A stretch of 64,000 bases of DNA from Hirudinaria manillensis (lineage: Eukaryota > Annelida > Clitellata > Hirudinida > Hirudinidae). A program made the translations under genes and the position numbers. The notes under the pieces were generated by a model, which saw only the letters and a list, made by a program, of their open reading frames with translations, was not told where the DNA came from and ran no database searches. Below, piece after piece: positions 16,883 through 28,966 of this stretch (position 1 is the stretch's first letter; each line of letters begins with the position of its first letter). The stretch is taken from assembly GCA_034509925.1 (NCBI GenBank), contig CM067534.1, positions 3,244,001-3,308,000 on the forward strand, read 5' to 3'.

Positions 16883-19126
16883 ATGCTGGGGAGGCAGACG
16901 ATCGCAGACCAATTCGAACGCCAAGTGAACTCTCATTCCAACTCCAACCATCCGTCACTTCCGCCTGGCAACTTCCAGCAGCACTTCCCAGCAAACTACT
17001 TCGAATCGAACGTCCACTACCAGCAGCATTACTACGATCCTCACCAGTTTTTTCCAGGCCGGAATTACCACAGGGATCCGTTGGCAGCTCAGCAGAGCTT
17101 TCACGACCGTAAGTCGATGTTCTTTCCCGATGGAAACGCGCCCTTCCTTTCCAGTCCGCACGAACACGGCGAACTCGTGTTCTCCGGAAACGCCAGTTGT
17201 ACGGAGAAGCACTCGATTCACGAGGAACCCTACAAATGGTCCATCCCTGGGAAACAAGTCGTAAAAACTCGAGGCATGGACTGTTCTTTCGTCGATGATG
17301 AAGGCGACAATGCCTTCCAAAGAGGAAATCCAATGTCTCCGGAAGTGCAAAACGTTTCCAGCGAATGCCTTCGAAACTTGAAGGAGAGTTTCTACTCATA
17401 CAACGACGACAACCACCAAGCGACGACCAACAACAACAGAAGCATCGACGACGAAAACAAAGTGATGTCGGACTGCAGCATCAGCAGCCCGATAAACAGT
17501 AGCAACAAAATCAAAAACGTCGACGACGTAGACGACAACAACAAAGGAAATTCACAACCTCCGTGGAACTGGATGAGGAAGCAAAGTTATTCTTCCAATC
17601 CTTCGCTGGGTTTGTTGCTCCATGTAAAACATTTGATTACTTACGATAAGCAAACGTTAAGAAAATCAATCTGTTAACTAATAATTACTTAGCAATTACT
17701 TAATGATGTTATTATCAACTTATTAATCAAACTTCAAAGCTAAACATCTTAAATTCTGTTCATAAATAGTTAGTAATAATAATCTTAATATAGGAAGCAT
17801 TCTGAGCCAATATTACTATTATCAGTGATACTTATGGAAAAAGATTCACAATTATTTCGGTAAAAAGATGTCCGAAAATTAGTTATAATAACTTCTTAAT
17901 TATCGTAAATATTTTACAGACGAATTATATTTTCTATTGAAATGACTGAGCTATTAAAACGCCCTCGAAGAAAAAGGATGTCATGAATAGGCAAACGCCG
18001 AATGAATATTAATTAGCGTGGGAGGAGCATGCAGATGTAACAAGTCTTTTGTATCTCTTTGATTTCCTCGTCGGACAATTGAAAGCTATCATTTATTTCA
18101 CCCTCCCCCTGCCCCCCTACCCTCCTACCCACTACCCACCACCCCTATTCCCTACCCACTACACCCCCCCCAAAGAATCAACCCATCGATGGAATCGATT
18201 GACAATTGCAGAAAATGATTTTTCTAATAGCAACGCTGAATTCGTCTCCCATTTTGTTCAATTGTTTTTTTACAATCATATCATTGGAGTTCACTTGGAA
18301 ATAATGTCTCAAGCGACCAATTCTGTCAATAATAATAAAAAACATTTTGGGCCATTTTCTGTATTTCGCTTAGCTACGGAGTGAAAGAAATAACAAAGAA
18401 TGGACAATTATATTTAAAATGAATAATATTAATAATAACTTTATACTAATTTAATAATTTCAATTTTTGTTTAATACTGTTTAACAAATAATAATTTAAA
18501 CTTGTTCCACCCATGACATAAAAAAAATAAACTTAAAAATCTGTCCAAGCCAATTTTACCAGTGAAACTATCTATGCTGAATTAATAAAATCTTTGTTCC
18601 TAATTAAAAATTTATTAATTATTTTATGAATTGATTGATTTTACACGTATTGTTTTGCTAAATGCCAATAGCAGGCAAAACAAGAACTAAAGACAAGTAC
18701 CGCATCGTTTACACGGAGCTGCAAAAAGTGGAATTGGAAAAGGAATTCCTGTACAATCAGTACATCACCATTCAGAGGAAGTCAGAACTGGCCGCTTGCA
18801 TAGGTTTAACGGACAGACAGGTCAAGATTTGGTTCCAGAATCGACGAGCCAAGGACAGAAAGTCGAGAAGGAAACACGAACAAATGGTCCACAGCGACCA
18901 ATCGTGTCACGAACAAGTCCCGAATGGCAGCTCGTTCAACCCTTACCACGGGGATCAGTTTTCTCTCGCCAAAACTCACGTCATGGAAGGATTCTGTCAG
19001 TCTGAAAGCGCTTCTTACGACTACAACGAGCTTCCCCATTCGACATTTTATGACGTCCAACAAGCGTCATCTTGTCTCTCGAAAGATGTTCCGAGCGTGA
19101 CACCGCTGCGGAGACAACACATGTGA
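16883..19126 (+). CDS. Cdx/caudal homolog: Caudal-type (Cdx) ParaHox homeodomain transcription factor
   Basis: Nuclear DNA-binding regulator of posterior patterning and gut in animals. There are two exons, 16883-17609 and 18675-19126, joined in phase 1 (G then GC) to give 1179 bases, 392 residues. The exon 1 protein is rich in His, Asn, Ser and Tyr and contains [11 protein letters not shown] (about 227-237), the W-containing PBC-interaction motif placed just upstream of the intron as in other Cdx genes. Exon 2 opens with [17 protein letters not shown], the Cdx signature entering the homeodomain (about 249-308). Recognition helix is [15 protein letters not shown] with Gln at position 50. Intron position before the homeodomain is also Cdx-like. 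The start is the first Met in the frame; an additional 5' exon is not excluded. No Gsx or Xlox gene is in the window. Confidence 0.95.
18101..18171 (+). repeat. C-rich polypyrimidine tract in the Cdx intron
   Basis: About 70 bases are almost entirely C with scattered T and A, containing at least eight runs of three or more C. The complementary strand therefore carries many G-runs of three to eight separated by short loops, the pattern expected for G-quadruplex formation. It stands out against the AT-rich intron. Confidence 0.75.
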
Positions 19127-19805
19127 GATGAGGATTTTGTACAATCACTCGCCATTCATTGTTGTGCATTGCTTGCTGCATTCCTGCAAACCACCGAATG
19201 TAACTTAAGACGTCAAGATTGTTTTCGAGACACAAATTTGTTTTTGTCAGTTAATCACGAATTTGAATTAAACTGAAATGCAACTCAATCGCCAATGAAC
19301 CCTTAGAATCACTTCGCAGTTTTGCGCAGTTCACGTATCAATTTTTTTTAATAAAAGATCGAGAAAGTTTAAATTGATTTAAGGCGACATTTCATGAAAT
19401 TGCCGGCAAATTGAGCAAGCTCTCGTGGGCATGTTGGTTAATGGTTTTATTGCAGACCGCCCGAGCCATAAAAAAGAGGCTCTTGTCTTTGAAGTCGACC
19501 TCGCCATAAACGCTAAGTTGACACAACCCACCGAACCTCGGACATCAATATTTCAATTTCTATTTTCTTTAAACTGTTAGAAAAATAATCGTCTAATACT
19601 AACGTAGGAAACTCAGTTTAATATACAAACTCAATTCGAAATCCTTTGTAAATCGCGCTAGGACACTTTCCAAATGTTTAAGCTGTAATAAGTCTAAAAC
19701 TAAAGCAATCTCAAGGGTTGATTTGGCAAATGGAGATAAATAAATTACAAAAATTAGAAATAAAATGCCAAATCGAACGTAAAATAACTCGAAAAATTCC
19801 CTCGT
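19127..19805. other. Cdx 3' region and convergent spacer
   Basis: No gene is seen. AATAAA at about 19351 is a candidate Cdx polyadenylation signal. The gene beyond is on the opposite strand, so the two transcription units converge here. Confidence 0.5.
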
Positions 19806-20527
19806 TCAGGGGCACCAATCCACATACCAGAAGGCACCGAAAGCCAGAATCAGAGACAGTTTGAAAGCCGTTCCGAAGGTGAAGAGTGATTTCACATACG
19901 TTTGTTCGCTTGCCTGTTCTCGTATGTTAAACGAATAACCATCTGATTGCAAACTTTCTGCCCATGTCTTTGGTACTTTCTTGTCGCCTGGATTCCAGTT
20001 TTTCGAACTCACTTGGGACGCACAGTTGAATAGGTTTGACGGGATTTCAATGTTCGGCGGAAGGCTACAGTTGTTTTTGTTTGTAACGGGTTTTTTGGCT
20101 TGTTCCACTTCTTTCACTTCTTTTTCAGCTTCATCGAAACTGTCGTTGTCCATGCTGCCGTTACTGTTGTTGTTGTTGTAGTAGTGGTGGTTGTGGTTGT
20201 TGCTGTTGTTGCTGTTGATGCTTTTGTAGCTGTTAAACGTGGCTTGACGTCGCTTTTTCAAGCGCGCATCCAATTCCCGTGGGAATTCCAGACTGTCATA
20301 ATATCTGGATTGTAGGTTAATAAGTTATTAGCAACGAGATAATGTTTTGGGTTTTTATCAGAAACAAAGCAAACTGTGAACTATCATGGCTTGTTAGCAA
20401 TTACAATTCATTGTTAATACCTGCTTTCATCGTCTGCAAAGTTTGAAGATCGAAGCCAAATGGAGCACTTGTTCATTGAAGACGTGCCACGATATTTTCC
20501 CGCTTCAGACGCATAGACACTGTCCAT
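19806..20527 (-). CDS. Unrecognised small protein with a C-terminal membrane segment
   Basis: Two exons (20421-20527 and 19806-20304) join in phase 2 to give 606 bases, 201 residues, starting MDSVYASEAGKYRG. I do not recognise the family. Visible features are a basic segment (DARLKKRRQ), an Asn/His-rich low-complexity stretch encoded by GTT repeats, an acidic/lysine-rich segment, then a region that looks conserved (KTWAESLQSDGYSFNIREQ) leading into one hydrophobic segment (SLFTFGTAFKLSLILAFGAF) and a short terminal YVDWCP. The single hydrophobic stretch within six residues of the C-terminus fits a tail-anchored protein of the ER or outer mitochondrial membrane. The exon junction reads DDESRYYDSLEFPREL and has good splice consensus on both sides, which supports a real gene. 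Function unknown. Confidence 0.6.
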
Positions 20528-23500
20528 GTTCTTAACTAAAGTCAGTTATTCAGTTATTTGGCATCGTAATGGTTACTATGGTAACTGCTTGAGCATAGAA
20601 ACACAATTCGGTTATAACGAATGAGCAAAATATCAATCGAATGCTAAGAAGTCATTGTAATGTAGATGCGACAGGTGCACGAATGTTGTTTTCAATGAAA
20701 TTGGTTCAACCCTTCCACCCCCTAAATGAAAGGCACGAGAAGACTAGGCAGGCTTTTCATCGTAATAATGATTATTAATTAATAATGAAATAATTATTAA
20801 TCCTCTAAGAAAACGATTTATAATCATTCACCAATATAAATTACTGATTTATTACATAATATATACATCTAAGCGCATTTAAAATAATATTTCTTTTTGG
20901 CATGTTCTTATAGTGGGCGCACAAAATGCTCGTTTCATTGTACACAAAAACAATAAACAAATGTACGATAATGCGATTTTACATTCTAGTCATTATTGTG
21001 AGTTGCAGTTATGCCCTTTTGATCTTATACATCCCTAATACGGGGAATCCCTAAAGCCTAACAAATGACATCCGACTTTTCCGGGACCTAAGGCCATGAT
21101 CTTTTTAGTCCAGTGGTTACTGCTAATGCCCCAACATTTTTCTTTTATCAACAGATTTATCGTAATGATAATATAGATAATATGATTCTAACATGGGCTT
21201 CGTAAAATTAAGAATTTCGGTAGCTCCCAACGCTAACTCGGTTTGTTATTGCAACAACCTCGAATAGATGGAGATAACTACATGAAACTATCTGACTTTC
21301 AGACGTGTCAACATCTTAAAGACAAAAATCATAAACCAGATGTTTTAATGACAGATAATACAATATATCCTACTTGAAAATAAAATATTTATTTTTCGTT
21401 GCATTTAATTAATAAGTGAAATTTAAGGTTAGAATTATGTCAAAGTTGAATTGTAAGTGTGTTTAGCTTGATAGCATTGCAGCCGTGACGCAAAATCTGA
21501 TCCAAATAATTACCAAACAAAGTTTAAATTCTGACATAACTACGAACAATAATCACTTTAATCTGTTTAGAAATACCTTAACTAAAACGAGATTTACTTT
21601 TTCAGCATCTCCATCAAAACGAGATATAAAAGTACTTGCGTTTAAAGAATAACACGCACAATTTCAAAAATACTTTGTCGACGAATGGAACATAAATACT
21701 ACCGAACAGCCCGATATTTTTAATGCGGTTGGGTTACTATGGAGACGATGACGTCATAAAGATGGTAGCAAATGGGATAGAATTACTGATCTCTAAATGG
21801 CTATTGAAAACACTCTTACTGGTTCATTACATGCGCGCATACACATGTAGATAAGCTTTAGTAAATGAACTAAAATTTATTTCACTGATTTTTGTCGTGC
21901 ATCCGAACGCTAATTTTGTAGTCAAATGTGGATGATGATAAAAATTAACAGACTGCTACGATGAGAGCCCGTACTGCCTAATCTGAGAATGCTTTTACAA
22001 TGTATATTCGTGAAGGGAACTGACCAAGAACAAATCCAAACAACTCACTGGTATCTTACCATATCTGAAAACAACTGAAGAACAGAAATTTTGGTTCACA
22101 CAACAACCCTAGACGGCTCACTACAGAGGCTATGGCACATTTTAAACAAAGATATCATTAAAAATTGTTAAAGGTTTTCAATAACTTTTTATTCAGCAAA
22201 TAGTTTCACATGCATTAATATGATATAACTGTGGCTCAATTGTGTGAAGATGTACTGCCTTTCTTGTAGCTTGGGAAGTTTCTTTCAGTTCTCAACATCT
22301 CCAAGATCATCTCAACCACTTTCTGAGATAAGACGAGGATTCAGTGACTAAAATTCTAGAATAGAAAATTTATGATCGAGAATTGCTTTGCTACCAAATA
22401 GAAAATTCATAACTCAGTCCCACTTAAAGTTACTAATGGATATTATGTAAATATCAAATACATTTAGGAATGATGAACTCAACAAATGCAATAAATTCAT
22501 TTGAAGGGAATTATTAATCTGTAATTCTTTGTTCAAATTCATGGGGGTGGTTTTGGAGAATCAAAATTAATTAGAAAAAGTATCAGCAAAAATCTGAGCC
22601 AACACAATTCATAATTATTGAATCACCTTCTATCCTTTAATGAAGAATTTCTGAATCAGTTTGCCAAGGTTTGTCTATTAAGGAAGATTGGAAGATCATT
22701 ATTTGAGGTTGGAATTAATTATTGGATTCATAGATATTGGATTCAACTAGGCTGAAGACAAATGCCCAAAGATCAACTGACTTCAAAGAAGGGGCCATAT
22801 TTCTGAACTTCCTCAACAGGTATTTAATCCTTGCCAACTCCTACTCTATGAATGTCAGTTGATAAACAAGATCCTGCGAATAAAGCAAACTAGACATACA
22901 AATATACCTCCAGTTGTCACTGAAGCAACATATCTGAGAACATGTGATACAGCATAATGGCCCCCTTATTTTACTTGGCTTCTGGCATCATAGATAGGCA
23001 TATTCCTTCAAGTAAACATAAGGAGGTGTTATCACCTGCAGATGTAGGAAAGCTGGCAATCAGGTAATGGAATAAAAACTGCATTACATTGCAACATATC
23101 AAAAAATAAGTAAATATGTGGTCAAAGTAAATTAACATAAATTGGCCAATTGTAATTGCAATGGCAATCAATAACATTGAATAATGCAATTATTCATTAA
23201 ATATCAATGGGTGAATATAGCAGAAGATTTGAAGATGTGACTATAGCAACATACAACTTCCTGTGTGGTTATAGTTGCCTCAATCAACATTGGCCTCAAT
23301 TAGAATAAAATTGGAATGAAATTCGAGGTCGCCACCGGAATCAGCCAAGTGATCTGAAGTTTATTATTCGTAATTATTCGTAATCTTATAAAAAATTTAA
23401 CGTTTCCAATAATTCACTAATAATGTTTAAAAAACAAACCCATCTTCCACTAGTACTCCATAAAGCCTTAAGTCGGTTAACAAATATAAACACAAGTAAT

Positions 23501-24423
23501 AAAATTCGTAACGCTTTAACTTTTAGTCATAACAACAATTTATGTATTTTTGGGTGGTATCTAAAAAAATTCTCATTTTTTTATAATTTGTTTTGAATCA
23601 AAGCATTTAAAATATGTTTATATAATTTTATTCATCTCCTTTATTTCGTACTTGCCTCAGCATTTATGGCTTCATTCAGCAGGAATTTGATCAAGCTTTT
23701 TCGATGCTTTTTCTGATCGAGGATGCAATGGTTTCGTCCTTAGACCCCTTGCGGTCTCAAAAAAGTCCAATTTTGGACAACTCGTCTGTTCTGTTGTCTA
23801 CCTCATTATGGAAGACATAAAGGTGGCAATCACAGTAACAATAAATGGATCTCGCTCCTGTTACACGATAATGCAATAGATTAGATATTCAAACAAGTCA
23901 TCAAGGACAGTTATAGTAATTACTCATAAGACCAACTTTGGTTAACATTTTCCCTCCTACATAGTAACTATTGCAAATAACTTGCAAACGGAGTTGACCA
24001 AAATATTATTTAATAATAATTCAGCAATAATTTGTTCACAATTAATTCAATATTAGCAATAAGAACTGGAATTGAATCATCTTCAATTTAACTACGACCA
24101 TCTGACGAGCATTTTCGAACACATTATTAATCTCACAAATTGTCACCCGACATATAAGATTACTGATGACGACGACGGTGACTACTGTCGATGTTACTGC
24201 TGCTGCTGCTGCTGTTGTTGCTGCTGATGATGATAGAACACTTAACCAAGCCGGTGGCATTGAGATCGTTGCAACACGTGATGGGATCTGCCACTCAAAC
24301 CATTGCAGATGAGAAAAGTCGTCGGATAGGAAGCGCCACGGTATGATATGCTTTAACTTTTTAAATCGATTTCCTGTGGCATTAAACGCTACCCTTTCAT
24401 CGGCGGGTAATGTGCCAAGCACA
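20528..24423. other. Gene-free spacer
   Basis: This is AT-rich DNA with no convincing reading frame, RNA gene or mobile element. A 141-codon minus-strand frame at 24042-24467 overlaps the end of the protocadherin in another phase and contains Ala/Thr runs from CTG/GAC triplets; it looks like a shadow. The protocadherin 3' untranslated region should occupy the right end. Confidence 0.5.
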
Positions 24424-27400
24424 CTAAGTTGCCTTGTAAAGATGAGACGAAGTTCTTGAATTCTCATATTCGTGCGTTCGATTCTTGAAGTTCCTCTCCG
24501 AATATCTGCACTCCACCTGAATAGACTCGTTACTCGGCCCGCAGTTGTCCTTGGTCACCAAATCTTTGCCGTGGTCGGTCTTCTCTTGTTTCTTAAGAAC
24601 GCAGATGGCACATATGAGGGCCACGGTGATCAAGCTAGAAACGGCTGCGAGGACGATGACGATGGTGAGATTCTGATGGGGAAGGAAGTTGCCTCTTGCG
24701 GACATTCTGTTCGATTCCTCGCTAAGGGCCAACGAACTGTTGATGCAGATGACAATGATTGTCGTCGATGACCTGAAATTTGATTGAAAGATCGGTAAAT
24801 GGCGGCCATGACTTCTTTCGATATAATTTCATTTCGGGATAATCCTCTGAAATTTCCATTTCAATTTTTTTCCTTTCAAATAAAATTGCCAAAAAAAAAG
24901 ATTGTTTTAGAATTATTCATTGCGTGCAAATGTCCAGCCCTTTGAAGCATCAAGAATGTGAGGGAAATCGTAATACTTGTGCCAAACTGAATTGTTTAGA
25001 GATCTCTTTAGCCAATGTTTCGAAAAAATGTTTTGTAAAATCCCATATTTTTCACTTTTAGACGATGTCGATAAGAAGCGTGTTTTTCTAAAATTAAAAT
25101 ATAATTAAATAAATAAAACTATTTAAAATAAATTAAACAATTTTTCTTGGAAAATCCGTAGAAGTTAAATTAGCAAAACAAAAAAAATTAAAGTAAATAA
25201 AAGCAAATGTTCGAGAAACTTTTTTTGAGTTTCAGCGAGAATAGCAGAAAGGGAACTATTTGAAGTGAAGTTTGTTGCGTGAGTAATCATTTGTTGTTGT
25301 TTTTGTTCTTGTTATTGAAGTTCATCCAAGGTGAATCTTCGAATGCGAGAAATAGGAAAAGAAAGTGGTTGGATTTCACAGGAAGTTGAAAACAAATAGA
25401 ATTACGAGGAGTATCGCTGAAGCTCTTTGACGTATTCATGACACAACAAAGAGGTGTCCTACTTGTTGAAGTGTATGAATTCATTTGCTTCTTAGTTGAT
25501 TGAAGCAGTGATGGCCAACATATTTAAATCTATTTAAACTTGGATTTATAAAAATTAGAAAAAAAACCGCCTCTAGAAAGGTAAATGGCTATAGTTAAAT
25601 CATTTAAAACATTATTCACATTAAACAAACAAATTAACAGTAATACATAAATTAACCGACGATCAAAAATAACGACCTTCACTCACAAAAAAAAATATAC
25701 AGTAGCTCTTCATTTTTACTAACAGAGGAATCATTCCTTCGTCTTTGGCTCTGACGATGACGTCATAACAGGTGTCCGGTTCTTCCCGGAGCGACCTGGA
25801 AACGTAAATGGCTCCTATCTCGGCATCTACGTTGAAACAGTCGTTTGCCGGCTCCATGCCGTACGTCACGTGACCATTTGCACCCTCATCGGGATCCGTT
25901 GCGACCACCTGAGTTATCAGGAAGCCCACTGGAGACGATGTCGACACCTTTGTGGAAACATTGCGGTCTCTATTAATTAATTGACAATCAATCAATTAAA
26001 GACGCGATTTGTCAGTCGGGACTTCATTCGTTGTCACCGTTTGAAAGATAGAAATAGGAAGTTTTTAAAAAGAAATTCGTCTGTAACTTTGGACGGAAAA
26101 TTTTGTAAAACGACTAATGCAGACCTTTTGCGGAATTGTTAAATTTTAAAGGAAAATTTTCGCTCAGAAAGATTTGAATTTTAGAAGTATTATTAATTAA
26201 ATGAATCAGACAGAATTCAATGCCACTGCACCGCGAGACAGCTTTATCCGACGATGATATTAGACTCACTTGAAAAGTTTGATTTGCAGGGAGCTTGGAC
26301 TTGAACTGAGGTGGGTTGTCATTGACATCTTGCACAAAAACGTTGACGAGAACAGACGATGACTGAGCAGGAGAGGAACTGTCAGACGCCCTGACCATGA
26401 TTTGATGAAGGGCCGCCACTTCCCTATCTAGTGACTGAGTGACGGTAATGATTCCGGTCTGTTTGTCGATGACGAAGGCGTCTGCCCTAGTTTGAGTTGG
26501 ATACGATCCGGTATTTAAGACTTCCAGTTGGTAAAAAACCAATCCGTTGGCACCGAGATCGCCGTCTCTGGCAAACACCCTGCCGATGATCGTTCCGGAA
26601 GGTTCGTTCTCGAGTGCCTCGAAATCGTAACTTTCTTGCTCGAAGCGTGGCCTTTCATCGTTGACGTCTGATATGGCGATGCGAAGGTAAGCGGAACTTG
26701 ACCTCGACACCTGACCCCCGTCTCTGGCCACTACGAGCGCTCGAATTTCGTCGGAGACTTCACGGTCCAGAGAGACCAGTGCTTTGATCACACCAGTGGT
26801 CGGTTCGATGTCCAACAGACTCCCGATATTCGCCGCGCCACCGTAGGAGAATCCATCGATGTTTTCGAGACTATAGCTCACCAGTGAGTTTCTTCCGAGG
26901 TCTCTATCGGTAGAGGTGACTTGGAGGACGACTGTGCCCACGTAGTTGTTTTCGATGACCTCTGCCACGTACAAGGACCTGTCGAATTCTGGATCGTTGT
27001 CGTTGACATCCCCGATGTTGACGATGAGGCCGGTCCTGCCAACCATGACGTTATTTCCAGGTGAGGTAGGCATGTCTTTGCACTCGATCTGCAACTTGTA
27101 CGAGGGTCGTTCCTCTCTGTCAAGAGGTCGCGTGGTGACAATCTGAAACTCGGAGTCGAGAAGAACCTTCAAGGCGAATGACTCCATCTCTAGGAATTCG
27201 TCTCCATTGTCGTGCCTCAAATGACATTCAAATTTTCCGTTGTCGTCGCTATCTTTGTCGGTCACGGATACGTGGGCCACGAACGTTCCTCCGGCCAAAG
27301 ACTCCAGTACCTCCGCTACGCCCAGGTGCGAGGAAAGCGTGTCGATTGAAATCTCAGGAGCGTTGTCGTTGACATCTTCAATGAAGACAGAAACTGGGAC

Positions 27401-28966
27401 CGTCACAGGGGCAGGGTCGGGTCCCCTGTCTGTGGCCACCACCGTCAGGCGATAATGGGAAACCTTTTCGTAGTCGAGCTTTCTTCGAATGAATATTTCA
27501 CCTGTGCTGCTGTTTATGAAGAATTCAGAGCCGTGAGAGTTTTCAGTCAGTGAGGTGAACTCGTAATCGACCTGTTGGATTTCAAAGCAACTTCAGCATC
27601 ATCGTCATCGTCGTCATCATCACCAAATACAACAACAACAGTAACAGTGATATGAAATCAACAACCCTAGCCAAGAAGAAGGAGGAGGAAGATTATAAAA
27701 TCAATTAGCGACAGTCATTACCTCGCCATTAAAGCCGACATCGCGATCGTGTGCTTTCACTTTGACAATGAAACTCCCAGCTGCAATGTCCTCTCGAATT
27801 TTCACTTCGTAGGATTCCCTTTCAAAGACGGGCACGTTGTCGTTGACGTCAAGTACGTTTATTCGTACGAGAATCGAAGCGGTTGGCGGAGAATCTGAGT
27901 CACCCTGCCCCCTGTCGTGAGCGTCGTCGTCGTGAGCGTCGTTGTCGTCGTCGTTGTCGCTATCACTCGCCTCGACGATCATGTCGTACGAAGAGACAGA
28001 TTCTCTGTCGAGACTTCTCGTCAGAACCAGACGGACTTCCAAGTGTCCCTCACGTCCTGCCTTCAAGGACTGTCTAAGTTGAAAGGGAAACTTGTGAGAA
28101 TTCTTGGATGACGATGACGCGTGTCTCAATTGGTGAGGATTCCAGTTCGAAATCTCGTCGGAGGTTTCAGACAGAGACACGATTCTGTACTTCTTGACCG
28201 AATTTCTGGGCGAGTCCATGTCAGTTGCACTTGGAAGAGAAAAGGTTGCTCCTACGCTTGCACTTTCGAGAATTTCAATCAAGGCCTGATAATCAATCAA
28301 TCAATCAATCAGTCAATCAATCAATCAATCAATTAAAAGCACAATATATTAACTCAAGGATACAAAACATCGACGAATGGACTAATAAAATTTAGACGGA
28401 AACGGATAGAAAATCATTCACAGAGGGCGACCTCTATACGGACAACTACTTGATTGGTCTGCAAATGGCGTGCAATCGGAAGTGCCAACCTGGGGCGCGG
28501 GAAAAACCGGTTGATTGTCGTTGATGTCATCGATGACGATGACTATGCGAAGGATTCGAAAGAATTCAACAGGCTGGACAGCCACGTCGATCCTGACGAG
28601 GCACGACTCACTTCCAGGGCAGACTTCGTCTCTGTCAACCCTGGAAGAAGTCCTGATGACGCCGGTCGTGGTGCTCAGGGAAAATCCGTCCGTCGAGTGC
28701 TGAAGTTGAGAAGAAGCAGAGTTCAGAGGATGGCGCAGGAAGCGAAAGCTCAGCTTTTTTATGACGTCTTGCGGATGGATACTGGTCAGATTCGAATCCA
28801 GGAGGATGTTACCGACAAAAGTTCCTACTGGAAGCTCTTCCAAGATCTGATATCTGATCTCAATGATTTCCTGTTGTGCCCCTATCAGAAGCACCTGTGC
28901 ATAAATTAGGCAGCACCACAACACGAAGGAGATGTGCATGACTTCTCGATCAGATTCTTGCTTCAT
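24424..28966 (-). CDS. Non-clustered protocadherin with seven cadherin repeats
   Basis: Single-pass calcium-dependent adhesion protein. Five exons in transcript order: 28490-28966, 27722-28285, 26270-27571, 25724-25947 and 24424-24772, all in phase, giving 2916 bases, 971 residues. A hydrophobic signal peptide lies at about residues 11-28. Six inter-repeat linkers can be read: DINDNQP, DVNDNVP, DVNDNAP, DVNDNDP, DVNDERP and DVNDNPP, defining seven EC repeats as in delta-1 protocadherins. The transmembrane segment is IVIVLAAVSSLITVALICAI, followed by a short cytoplasmic tail of about 57 residues that ends SSHLYKAT. The exon junctions were chosen so that cadherin strands read through, for example PVFPAPQ/ALIEILE and GMIPL/SSTTIIVIC. 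Whether Met at 28966 or 28939 is used is uncertain; both give a signal peptide. Longer cytoplasmic isoforms from undetected 3' exons are possible. Confidence 0.88.
28291..28333 (+). repeat. AATC microsatellite
   Basis: About ten tandem TCAA units sit inside the short first intron of the protocadherin, directly next to the branchpoint/acceptor region of exon 2. Confidence 0.95.

Noticed and set aside
16839..17399. 186-codon minus-strand frame opposite Cdx exon 1
   Set aside because: It is a shadow of the Cdx coding sequence, which is established by the hexapeptide and homeodomain.
24042..24467. 141-codon frame overlapping the protocadherin 3' end
   Set aside because: It is in a different phase from the transmembrane exon, contains low-complexity Ala/Thr/Val from triplet repeats and shows no link to a splice site that would make it an alternative tail.
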